DNA from: an uncultured Oribacterium sp.
GTDB lineage: Bacteria; Bacillota; Clostridia; Lachnospirales; Lachnospiraceae
NCBI GenBank assembly: GCA_900772695.1
Contig: CAAGRO010000348.1
Location: 1 to 5,123 of the forward strand
Direction: 5' to 3'
Length of the DNA: 5,123 bases
A model generated the notes under the pieces. The model saw only the letters and a list, made by a program, of their open reading frames with translations. It was not told where the DNA came from and ran no database searches. Within the stretch, counting starts at the first letter, position 1. Every line of letters starts with the position of its first letter. Position numbers and translations under genes: made by a program. Shown here piece by piece: positions 1 to 5,038 of this stretch.

Positions 1-90
1 ACCCCAGTATAGATCCTTTATCTACTTGCACATCGGCCCCACCCCGTGCAGGCAAACGAAAAGTCGGCGCCTACTTGCTTTCGAGTGGGT

Positions 91-381
91 GATGCTGTAT
101 CGAAACAGCGAAAAATGGGAAGGATGCCAACGGTAAGAGGGGCCGAGGATCATAATGCTGTATCAAAGCAGCCCATTATAAAAATGATGCTAACGGAAAA
201 AGCGGATCTGGAGGTCATGATGCTGCATCAAATCGGCAGAAAATGAAGTTGATGCCAACAAAAGTCAAGAGAAATCGAAGAGCGTTGTTGGCATCAGGGA
301 AGAAATATGCCAAGATGATACAGCATTTTTCCAAGTCAGCCCAGTCATCATCATGAGAAAGCTTCAAAATGATACAGCATA
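91..381. repeat. repeat family 1: five 41-bp bipartite modules, three direct and two inverted
   Basis: Direct modules lie at 91-131, 154-194 and 219-259; inverted modules lie at 287-327 and, more decayed, 341-381. Each begins with an 11-bp motif: GATGCTGTATC at 91, AATGCTGTATC at 154, GATGCTGCATC at 219, AATGCTGTATC reading back from 327, and TATGCTGTATC reading back from 381. Thirty-two bp further on is a 9-bp motif: GATGCCAAC at 123, GATGCTAAC at 186, GATGCCAAC at 251, and the inverted GTTGGCATC at 287-295. The motif at 341-349 keeps only part of it. The middle 21 bp differ between modules. The linkers 132-153 and 195-218 also resemble each other, both starting with GG and ending in TCAT. 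The first motif is itself nearly palindromic, and perfectly so at 219-229. Function is unknown; candidates are bipartite protein-binding sites or decayed mobile repeats. Confidence 0.75.
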
Positions 382-523
382 GGCATACCAGGTACTGAAA
401 AACACATCTATGCCCTGCCGACGCAGCATGGATTTTACGAGTCCAGGCATGGTGAGCTCAAAAACGCTATCATGCTTACAATCGTTTTTACTCTTCCTGG
501 GTGCCATAGGCTTAAGGCTGCTA

Positions 524-1024
524 CTCGTATTTCACAAATTTGCTTTATCCGAATCGTATGCCATCAGGCTTTTTCACAGCTTCCTCTCCTGGAGAGTCTA
601 TGACATTAAGTCCCGTCACTCTCGCTCAGTAAAATCCGAGTGAAATCTCGATTTTTAACGCAAAACCGCTTATTTCTGAGGCAGTGACTTTATCTCTTCT
701 CTGATTTTCTTCTGCAAGCCACCTGCTGAGCCAGTCTCGCCGCCGCATACTTAATGTCACAGAGTCTAAAATTTCTTAATCTGCGAAATAATCTAATGGC
801 ACAGCGCCCTGAAATTTATGATTTGTAAAAGTCACTTAATGGCACGTATCTTGAAAATGCCCTGTTTGTTACAAACTCCAGAAAATATAATGGCATCGCT
901 CTTTAAAATCATCCTTTTGCGAAAATCATCTAATGGCGTTCGGGCCGAAAATCGCTTGTTTGTAACAAAGATCAAAAAACCTAATGGCGCAAGAATGCTA
1001 TAAACGGTTTTTGTGAAAATCAGC
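524..1024. repeat. repeat family 2: TAATGGC modules, two inverted and six direct
   Basis: Direct modules start at 752, 794, 837, 888, 931 and 982, with unit lengths of 42, 43, 51, 43, 51 and 43 bp. Inverted modules read back from 608 (567-608) and 566 (524-566). All start with TAATGGC or a one-base variant. The 42/43-bp units carry a TGYGAAAA-like motif at exactly position 31: TGCGAAAATCATC in the unit at 888, TGTGAAAATCAGC at 982, and TGTGAAAAAG in the inverted unit at 608. The two 51-bp units carry TGTTACAAA or TGTAACAAA at the same position. The units at 837 and 888 together match those at 931 and 982 as a 94-bp tandem duplication with much divergence. The middle of each unit is variable. 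No function is known to me. Confidence 0.7.
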
Positions 1025-1050
1025 CGGGGTGAAGGAGTCACCCCGGCTGA
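1016..1050 (-). terminator. Rho-independent terminator of the hydrolase gene
   Basis: Positions 1020-1032 and 1038-1050 form a perfect 13-bp stem with a 5-base loop. It is GC-rich, with CCGG and CCCC blocks. Read on the minus strand, the stem is followed at once by TTTT (1019-1016) and then by a mixed A/T stretch. It begins 12 bp after the hydrolase stop codon. The T-tract is short, and it lies inside the final TGTGAAAATC motif of repeat family 2. Confidence 0.85.
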
Positions 1051-1062
1051 ACGGTTACAATT

Positions 1063-1875
1063 TTAATGCTTGCCTACGAATTCCGCCACAAGCTTGTTAA
1101 ACTTGTCGGCTTCATCCCAGAACAGCATGTGTCCGGAATCCTCGAAGAACACCGTTTTCGCTCCCGGGATGTTCTCGCCTACCCAGGCACTGCCATGCCA
1201 GTCGAACACCAGACTCTGCCGTGCGACGCAAACCAGCGTCGGCAGCTTGATGTGCGGGATGAAGTCACGCCAGTCGAGGTTCGTATGATCGCGCATGATT
1301 TCGATCCGCGCGTACGGAGGGCACTTATTCGCCTCGGCCGCCAGCATTGCCCCATCGTCCGGGTCCGGCGCATGATGCAGACATCCGGTGATGAGTCCGG
1401 CTGCTGAGCCCACCGGATCCGCCTGGATACCACAGCACAGCCGGATAAATGTCTCCACATCGTAACAGCTCTTCTGTCCCCACTGCCAGTCCGGCCCCAC
1501 GTACTGTGCCGGCGACTGATCCACACAGATCAGCCCACTCAGCCGATCCTCGCCGAACAGCTCGATATAGCTCCACCAGATCGACGCACCCATCGACCAG
1601 CCGAGTCCCGTGACATCCTGAAGATCCAGGTGCTCCAGCAGATTCCGCACGTCCATCGCATATCTCGAAATCCTGTGACTATGCAGCACCTTCTCCGACT
1701 CGCCATGGGCCCGCAGATCCATCGTAATCACCTTACACGACTTCGCGAGCTCCTCCACGTTCTTCTTCCAGAACTTCGTGGAGCAGGTCCAGCCCGGCAG
1801 CATCAGCAGCGGCCGTCCCTCGCCCCTCACCTCATAATAAATCTCGACACCATCATTGGTACGAAACGTGCTCAT
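1063..1875 (-). CDS. alpha/beta-fold hydrolase
   Basis: A 270-residue single-domain enzyme of the alpha/beta hydrolase superfamily, probably a soluble cytoplasmic esterase or a C-C or C-X bond hydrolase; the substrate cannot be told from the sequence. The oxyanion-side loop LPGW is at residues 26-29, the DLRAHGES signature at 53-60, and the nucleophile elbow GWSMG at 92-96 with Ser94 as nucleophile. The catalytic histidine is His249 in DSGHM. The acid is less clear: Asp225 (SLVFD) sits roughly where the family usually has it, but Asp119 (CVDQSP) is possible. Length is normal for the family and there is no signal peptide. The ATG start is supported by AAGGAGG at 1883-1889, 7 bp upstream. The gene has its own promoter and terminator, so it looks monocistronic. 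The family call is firm; the reaction is not. Confidence 0.93.
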   Translation of the reverse strand: MSTFRTNDGVEIYYEVRGEGRPLLMLPGWTCSTKFWKKNVEELAKSCKVITMDLRAHGESEKVLHSHRISRYAMDVRNLLEHLDLQDVTGLGWSMGASIWWSYIELFGEDRLSGLICVDQSPAQYVGPDWQWGQKSCYDVETFIRLCCGIQADPVGSAAGLITGCLHHAPDPDDGAMLAAEANKCPPYARIEIMRDHTNLDWRDFIPHIKLPTLVCVARQSLVFDWHGSAWVGENIPGAKTVFFEDSGHMLFWDEADKFNKLVAEFVGKH

Positions 1876-1914
1876 GTAAAAACCTCCTTATCACGAACAA
1901 AATTTGATACCACT

Positions 1915-1942
1915 ATTGTACCATGATTTCCTCGCCCGTGAA
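1915..1942 (-). promoter_or_regulatory. extended -10 promoter of the hydrolase gene
   Basis: On the minus strand, TACAAT (complement of 1915-1920) is preceded by TGG, giving the extended -10 form TGnTACAAT. TTCACG (complement of 1937-1942) lies 16 bp further upstream and matches the -35 consensus at four of six positions. The expected transcription start is near 1908, leaving a leader of about 30 bases containing the AAGGAGG site. Confidence 0.6.
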
Positions 1943-2006
1943 GCCCAGGGATAGCCCATCATAAGCCGTTTTCGTCAATGCAGCCGACCGAAGCATCGTC
2001 ACTCCG

Positions 2007-2104
2007 CTGGAGTTTATAGGGTCTGACCCCATAAACTCCAGTTTAGATTCTGTTTAGAAAAATTTAATGGGGGTCAGACCCCATTACGAAAATCTTAAGA
2101 TGCG
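2007..2104. repeat. REP-like palindrome doublet, copy 1
   Basis: Two GC-rich palindromes lie side by side. The first, 2007-2041, has 17-bp arms around a central T, with one mismatch (A at 2018 where the other copy has G). The second, 2065-2086, has arms TAATGGGGGTC and GACCCCATTA around a central A, with one extra G on the left. They are joined by a linker containing TTTAGATTCTG, and followed by ACGAAAATCTTAAGATGC (2087-2104), which is shared with the copy at 4041-4091. The doublet at 5039-5123 is almost identical over the same core. On the minus strand the second palindrome is followed by AATTTTTC, so it may also end vapBC transcription. Its likely enzyme is the RAYT encoded at 3003-3602. 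Confidence 0.85.
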
Positions 2105-2162
2105 CACGAAAACAGGGCAAGCGTTCAAGCGGATCGAAAATCCAGTCAAACGTTTGCTCCCA

Positions 2163-2570
2163 TCACATTACTTCGTCCAGTCTTCCACTTCCAGTTCGTT
2201 CACCCGAAAAAAACTCTCTGGTATTATTCGTCACCAGAATCAGCCCTCGCGATCTTGCGTGGCCGGCGATCAGCATATCCATCGGACCGATCGGCGTTCC
2301 CTTTCGTTCCAAGTCCGCACGAACTGCCCCATATTCCTCTGCTGCATCACTGTCAAAGGACAGAATCGAAATAGCCGATAAGAACAGCGTGATCGCTGCA
2401 CGGTTACGCTCTACCGCCTGACTCTTCTCTACACCATGCATCAACTCCCCATACGTGATGGAGGAGATGCACATATCGTCCGGCTCATGGCACAGAAAAG
2501 CCTTGATCACTTCCGGCGGCTTATGCTTGATCGTGTAAATACAGATGTTTGTATCCAGCATATACTTCAT
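2163..2570 (-). CDS. vapC: VapC-type PIN-domain toxin, C-terminus frameshifted
   Basis: Toxin of a type II toxin-antitoxin pair. VapC proteins are Mg-dependent PIN-domain RNases; relatives such as Shigella MvpT cut initiator tRNA, and that target is assumed here, not shown. Acidic site residues are Asp6 (LDTN), Glu42 (YGELMHG) and Asp98 (GPMDMLIAGHA), with TNNTREF at 114-120. The 135-residue frame reads TREFFSGERTG and then a sequence unlike the family. Removing one T from the seven-T run (A7 at 2207-2213 on the plus strand) gives REFFRVNELEVEDW and a TAA at 2168-2170, which is the normal VapC ending, for 133 residues. The gene therefore either carries a +1 indel or the read has a homopolymer error. 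Its ATG overlaps the vapB stop by 4 bp (ATGA), implying translational coupling. Confidence 0.93.
   Translation of the reverse strand: MKYMLDTNICIYTIKHKPPEVIKAFLCHEPDDMCISSITYGELMHGVEKSQAVERNRAAITLFLSAISILSFDSDAAEEYGAVRADLERKGTPIGPMDMLIAGHARSRGLILVTNNTREFFSGERTGSGRLDEVM
2207..2213 (-). other. seven-base homopolymer at the vapC frameshift point
   Basis: Seven A on the plus strand are seven T in the vapC coding strand, covering codons 120-121 and the first base of codon 122. Six T would restore a family-typical VapC end. Runs like this are prone to replication or polymerase slippage, and also to sequencing error. Confidence 0.75.
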
Positions 2571-2797
2571 ATCACTTCCCGCTCCTGTACTACCGGCTGT
2601 TCCCTGCCATCACACATGAAGTCATCCGAGAACAGCTCCAGTCCACTCAGGAACCCAGCCCACTTATGATTCTTCGGCATCAGTATAACGACGTCACCGA
2701 CTTTATTGATCGCCACCTCTTCACCATCAAAGCGGCACTCCTTCGGAAGTCGAACCGCCTGACTACGACCATTTTCAAACAATTTTGCTGTCATCAT
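2567..2797 (-). CDS. vapB: VapB-type antitoxin
   Basis: A 76-residue antitoxin partner of the VapC encoded just downstream. The N-terminal half is an AbrB/MazE-like swapped-hairpin DNA-binding domain, seen in KLFENGRSQAVRLPKE (residues 5-20) and the following beta-rich EEVAINKVGDVVIL. The C-terminal tail DFMCDGREQPVVQERE matches the toxin-wrapping end of enteric VapB/MvpA proteins. Length is normal. The start at 2797 has AAGGAGG at 2807-2813, 9 bp away; a second ATG directly follows at 2794 and could be used instead. The stop overlaps the vapC start. The family binds its own promoter together with VapC, and the inverted repeat at 2822-2843 is the obvious operator. Confidence 0.93.
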   Translation of the reverse strand: MMTAKLFENGRSQAVRLPKECRFDGEEVAINKVGDVVILMPKNHKWAGFLSGLELFSDDFMCDGREQPVVQEREVI

Positions 2798-2821
2798 GAT
2801 ACCCCACCTCCTTATGCCTCA

Positions 2822-2850
2822 AGTATATATCACGATATATACTAAGTCGA
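2822..2850 (-). promoter_or_regulatory. vapBC promoter with palindromic operator
   Basis: On the minus strand, TCGACT (complement of 2845-2850, four of six matches to the -35 consensus) is followed after 17 bp by TATACT (complement of 2822-2827, five of six matches to the -10). A perfect inverted repeat with 10-bp arms AGTATATATC and GATATATACT, 2 bp apart (2822-2843), fills the -35/-10 spacer and covers the -10. That is the expected place for VapB or VapBC autorepression. The repeat also covers part of the stop codon of the upstream 48-residue gene. Confidence 0.8.
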
Positions 2851-2988
2851 GTTCTTCTTATTCAGGCCTGTACCTTCCTTCAATCTGGAACTGATACTTT
2901 CAAATGCATCGTCAATCTTTACACCACGTCCAGCTTTTGCATCTGCCAGCCCTGCTGCCATTCTCTGTTCAAATTCCGTCCTGGTCAT
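2842..2988 (-). CDS. 48-residue protein resembling an antitoxin tail
   Basis: A small acidic-to-basic protein starting MTRTEFEQRMAAGLADAKAG. Its start has AAGGAGG at 2997-3003, 8 bp away, and the first two bases of that site (as read on the minus strand) run straight on from the transposase stop codon. That points to real translation, coupled to the transposase gene 14 bp upstream. The pattern EFEQRMAAGLADAKAGRG followed by a short DDAFESI helix resembles the C-terminal part of RelB/Phd-like antitoxins, which often read GLADIKAGR and then a helix. The N-terminal DNA-binding part is missing, so it could be an antitoxin remnant, a free toxin-neutralising peptide, or an accessory protein of the transposase. 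The stop lies inside the vapBC operator. Recognition of the family is tentative; the reading frame is well supported. Confidence 0.7.
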   Translation of the reverse strand: MTRTEFEQRMAAGLADAKAGRGVKIDDAFESISSRLKEGTGLNKKNST

Positions 2989-3002
2989 CAGTCTCCCCTC
3001 CT

Positions 3003-3602
3003 TCATACCGGAAGCCACATTTCGTCTTCCTTCATGTCCGTCTGGATCGCCTCCTCATCCTCTGCGTACTGCGCCTGCGCCTCCACCAGTTCACGATATT
3101 CTGCCGCGCCCTCCGCAAAAAACGACAGCGTTTTATCAGGAGTCACGATGCCATCATTCCACATATCCATAATCGTGATATAGGAGCTCCAGCGATACTG
3201 CTCCGGCCGGTTCACGATCTTCGCCTTCACTGGATTCAAGTGGATGTAGCGACTCGTCTGCAGGAAATAGCCATCCGTTTTCACCAGACAGGACACATAG
3301 CGCCCCTCGAAAACATGCCCCTTGTAGCCGTAGCGCCGGTTATAAAACATCGCATACCTCTCTGCAAGGCTCTTCATAAATAATCCTATTCCAATGTCTC
3401 CAGTTTCGACCAGGAGATGAAAGTGATTGTTCATGAGACAGTATGCGTGAATCCGGCACCCCTTCTTCTCCGCCTCGCTCTCCAGGATCTGCAGAAAGAT
3501 CTGAAAATCCATCTCATCCTGAAAAATCACCTGCCTGCGAATCCCTCGCTCCATCAGATGATACGTCGCGCCCGGATACCACTCACGTAGTTTTCTAGCC
3601 AT
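3003..3602 (-). CDS. REP-associated tyrosine transposase (RAYT, Y1/HUH family)
   Basis: A 199-residue enzyme of the IS200-like Y1 transposase superfamily, RAYT branch. These single-strand endonucleases bind and cut REP palindromes through a 5'-phosphotyrosine link. The N-terminus REWYPGATYHLMERG is typical. The HUH metal-binding motif is His60-Phe-His62 in CLMNNHFHLLVE. GHVFEGRYVSCLV follows at 96-108, and the catalytic tyrosine is probably Tyr119 in SRYIHLNPVKA, with Tyr112 less likely. Residues 150-199 form an acidic tail poor in recognisable motifs. All key residues are present, so the enzyme looks intact. The ATG has AGAGGTG at 3608-3614, 5 bp upstream; the region before is very AT-rich, but I found no clean promoter. 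Candidate substrates are the GGGGTC/GACCCC palindromes at 2007-2104, 4041-4091 and 5039-5123. Confidence 0.93.
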   Translation of the reverse strand: MARKLREWYPGATYHLMERGIRRQVIFQDEMDFQIFLQILESEAEKKGCRIHAYCLMNNHFHLLVETGDIGIGLFMKSLAERYAMFYNRRYGYKGHVFEGRYVSCLVKTDGYFLQTSRYIHLNPVKAKIVNRPEQYRWSSYITIMDMWNDGIVTPDKTLSFFAEGAAEYRELVEAQAQYAEDEEAIQTDMKEDEMWLPV

Positions 3603-3661
3603 AAAAGCACCTCTAAAATCAATTAATATTTCTTTCCATATTTATCAAATAAACTCAGGAA

Positions 3662-3805
3662 CTATCTGTCTACTAAACAGGACAATCCATAAAAATTTGT
3701 CTGCCAAATGGGTTGCGCTTCATCTGCATCCAGAATATGGGGGAAACTAAAATCTTCCGTCTCCACACGGATGGATACAGTATAGTGTTGACGATCTGGA
3801 TTCAT
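3662..3805 (-). pseudogene. 47-codon open frame, possible gene remnant
   Basis: The frame reads MNPDRQHYTVSIRVETEDFS and then a stretch containing FPHILDADEAQPIW before the stop. The composition is protein-like, with alternating acidic and hydrophobic residues and a proline-aromatic pattern, unlike a random frame. No Shine-Dalgarno sequence sits at a useful distance from the ATG, and an in-frame TGA lies just upstream. In another frame, the sequence before it reads FPYDNQYQGFHDLP and then stops, so this could be the 3' end of a frameshifted gene. I do not recognise the family. It lies about 60 bp upstream of the transposase gene. Confidence 0.3.
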
Positions 3806-4040
3806 GGCAGATCATGAAATCCCTGATACTGATTGTCATAGGGAAAGAAATGCGTCGTTGAATCTAAGGTCTACCACGGATCAGAAATCCAGATGGCATC
3901 ACGGTCAACCTGTTCATGCGCTCAACGACTCTAAAGAATATAAGCCTATTCTAGCATGAAGTTTCCGAAATGGGTATGGTCGTCAAGCAGACTATATGCA
4001 CCGGTTAACCGCACGTTTTTCCGTCGTTTTCCAAAATCAC
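3806..4040. other. non-coding stretch with no recognised feature
   Basis: Together with 3603-3805 this separates the transposase gene from the next palindrome. I see only weak structure: an 8-bp inverted repeat, GTCGTTGA at 3854-3861 against TCAACGAC at 3922-3929, with a 60-bp gap. It may be relics of inserted DNA. Confidence 0.5.
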
Positions 4041-4091
4041 TTTATAAAAACTTAATGGGGTCTGACCCCATTACGAAATTCTTAAGATGCC
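4041..4091. repeat. REP-like single palindrome, copy 2
   Basis: A perfect palindrome at 4053-4073 has arms TAATGGGGTC and GACCCCATTA around a central T. It is preceded by TTTATAAAAACT and followed by ACGAAATTCTTAAGATGC. It matches the right half of the doublet at 2007-2104 over about 51 bp with few differences, in the same orientation. The left palindrome of the doublet is missing here. After TTAAGATGC the two copies diverge, which may mark the edge of the repeat. Confidence 0.85.
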
Positions 4092-4126
4092 GGCAAGCAC
4101 AGAACTTCCGCCACATACTTGCATCG

Positions 4127-4170
4127 AAAAAAGGCGGGCGCACCGGGACTCCTCCCAGCGACGACCGCCT
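4127..4170 (-). terminator. Rho-independent terminator downstream of the YbaK-type gene
   Basis: On the minus strand an outer stem AGGCGG (complement of 4165-4170) pairs with CCGCCT (complement of 4132-4137). An inner hairpin has GGGA and TCCC arms with CGC/GCG below it. The structure is followed by a T-tract of six (4132-4127), the first T being shared with the stem. It lies about 107 bp after the stop codon at 4277, with no gene between. Confidence 0.7.
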
Positions 4171-4276
4171 GTGCTATCCTGAAATCGAAGCAGCCCCTAA
4201 AGTCCGCCCCTAAACAAGATCGACAAACACTCAAAAAGATTGATAATCCAGCAAGCCCTCAAAAAGTTTGTTGATT

Positions 4277-4753
4277 TCAGTTTTCTTCCCACCCTTTGCA
4301 GATGTCGCACCAGCCCTTCGGCTGCGTGATCTGCTCCAGTTCCTCCGGTGTGAGCTTCACGGAGGTGAATTCGTTACCGCCGGCCGGATGGACATACGCG
4401 AAGCGTTTCATCGAGACATCAAGCCAGATCGGAATCTCCTCCGGAACCGCAAACGGGCACACACCGCCTGGCTGAAATCCGGTGATTTCCTCCACCTGCT
4501 CGCGCGGAATCATGTGCGGCTTCGTATGAAACACCGCCTTAAACTTCGAGCTGTTCACCTTTCCGTCGCCCGCCATGACCACGATCACCGGCTTCTCATC
4601 TACGATAAACGACAGCGTCTTCGCGATCTCCGGCTCCGAACAGCCGATCCGCAGCGCCGCATGCTCCACCGTATCGATCGTCTCCGCATGCTCCGTCAGC
4701 CGATCCCCGTAGCCCTTCCGCTCCAGAAAATCCCTCACCTTCTCATTTATCAT
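4277..4753 (-). CDS. YbaK/EbsC family aminoacyl-tRNA deacylase-like protein
   Basis: A 158-residue member of the YbaK/ProX editing-domain family, which hydrolyses wrongly charged aminoacyl-tRNAs such as Cys-tRNA(Pro). The exact substrate here is inferred only from the family. Seen in order: an N-terminal helix (EKVRDFLERKG), the key lysine Lys45 in AKTLSF (equivalent to the essential YbaK lysine), VIVVMAGDGKVN at 56-67, the GGVCPFA loop at 96-102, LDVS at 111-114 and PAGG at 123-126. The length is normal. A GTG at 4762 would add three residues, but AAGGAG at 4764-4769 lies only 1 bp from it and 10 bp from the ATG at 4753, so the ATG is the better start. No confident promoter was found. A terminator lies at 4127-4170, so it is probably a single-gene unit. 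Confidence 0.92.
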   Translation of the reverse strand: MINEKVRDFLERKGYGDRLTEHAETIDTVEHAALRIGCSEPEIAKTLSFIVDEKPVIVVMAGDGKVNSSKFKAVFHTKPHMIPREQVEEITGFQPGGVCPFAVPEEIPIWLDVSMKRFAYVHPAGGNEFTSVKLTPEELEQITQPKGWCDICKGWEEN

Positions 4754-4763
4754 CCGCGCCACA

Positions 4764-4769
4764 CTCCTT
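4764..4769 (-). promoter_or_regulatory. ribosome binding site that decides the YbaK-type start
   Basis: AAGGAG on the minus strand. It is 10 bp from the ATG at 4751-4753, and 1 bp from the GTG at 4760-4762, which is too close to be used efficiently. Confidence 0.75.
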
Positions 4770-4848
4770 CGCTCATCCTGTGCGGTTTCGATACCAAATG
4801 TCCATGATTTCCGATACCAGCTTCATCGATCCAGTCATCTCATGTGGT

Positions 4849-4944
4849 CAATGCAATCGCATGCGCTCTCGAACCGTACTAACGTGGCAACGACACTCGG
4901 CCCGCATATTGACAATGCAATCGTATGCGCTCTCGAACCGTACT
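4849..4944. repeat. two-copy 32-bp direct repeat with a 32-bp spacer
   Basis: Copy 1 is 4849-4880 and copy 2 is 4913-4944. They are identical except at one base (C at 4860, T at 4924). Both begin CAATGCAATCG and end CTCTCGAACCGTACT. The 32 bp between them are unrelated to the repeat. No third copy is found one period to either side. It lies 96-191 bp upstream of the YbaK-type start codon, so it could be a duplicated regulatory site of that gene. The geometry resembles a minimal CRISPR unit, but two copies without cas genes do not support that. Confidence 0.8.
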
Positions 4945-5038
4945 TCACACAATCAAGCACCACTATACCCCCGATCGCCCGCTTTTCCTAATACACTTTC
5001 GCTATCATCCGTGATAGATTCAGCCTATACACGCCGGC

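Larger units (their letters stand above)
1..1062. other. gene-free stretch filled with degenerate repeats
   Basis: I see no credible coding gene on either strand in this kilobase. The open frames here are short, have no Shine-Dalgarno sequence, and run through repeated motifs. The content is two families of dispersed modules, annotated separately at 91-381 and 524-1024, and the terminator of the hydrolase at the right end. Positions 1-90 and 382-523 show nothing I can name. Positions 609-751, between the inverted and direct halves of the second family, may hold further decayed modules, but I could not align them convincingly. Confidence 0.7.

Noticed and set aside
46..246. Plus-strand open frame across family 1
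   Set aside because: It starts at a GTG without a ribosome binding site, and its sequence is explained by the repeated modules.
91..381. Calling family 1 a CRISPR array
   Set aside because: The conserved parts are only 9-11 bp, the modules occur in both orientations, and the linkers are partly conserved.
410..643. Plus-strand 77-codon open frame
   Set aside because: No Shine-Dalgarno sequence or recognisable protein pattern, and it overlaps the inverted modules of family 2.
2117..2157. Hairpin GCAAGCGTT against AACGTTTGC as the vapBC terminator
   Set aside because: The loop is 23 bases, one pair is mismatched, and no T-tract follows on the minus strand. The second palindrome of the REP doublet is a better candidate.
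2904..3383. Long plus-strand open frame opposite the transposase gene
   Set aside because: It is the antisense of a clear RAYT gene, rich in His, Arg and Leu as expected of a complementary shadow, with no ribosome binding site.
4268..4807. Long plus-strand open frame opposite the YbaK-type gene
   Set aside because: It is longer than the real gene, but its Arg/His/Leu-rich product resembles no family, while the minus strand encodes conserved family motifs.
4849..4944. Calling the two-copy repeat a CRISPR array
   Set aside because: There are only two repeats, one spacer and no cas genes, and the repeat lacks the usual stem and end sequence. It is kept as a direct repeat.
4861..4944. GGTTCGA on the minus strand as a tRNA T-loop
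   Set aside because: No 5-bp T-stem surrounds it, and no anticodon arm or acceptor stem can be folded; it is simply part of the 32-bp repeat.
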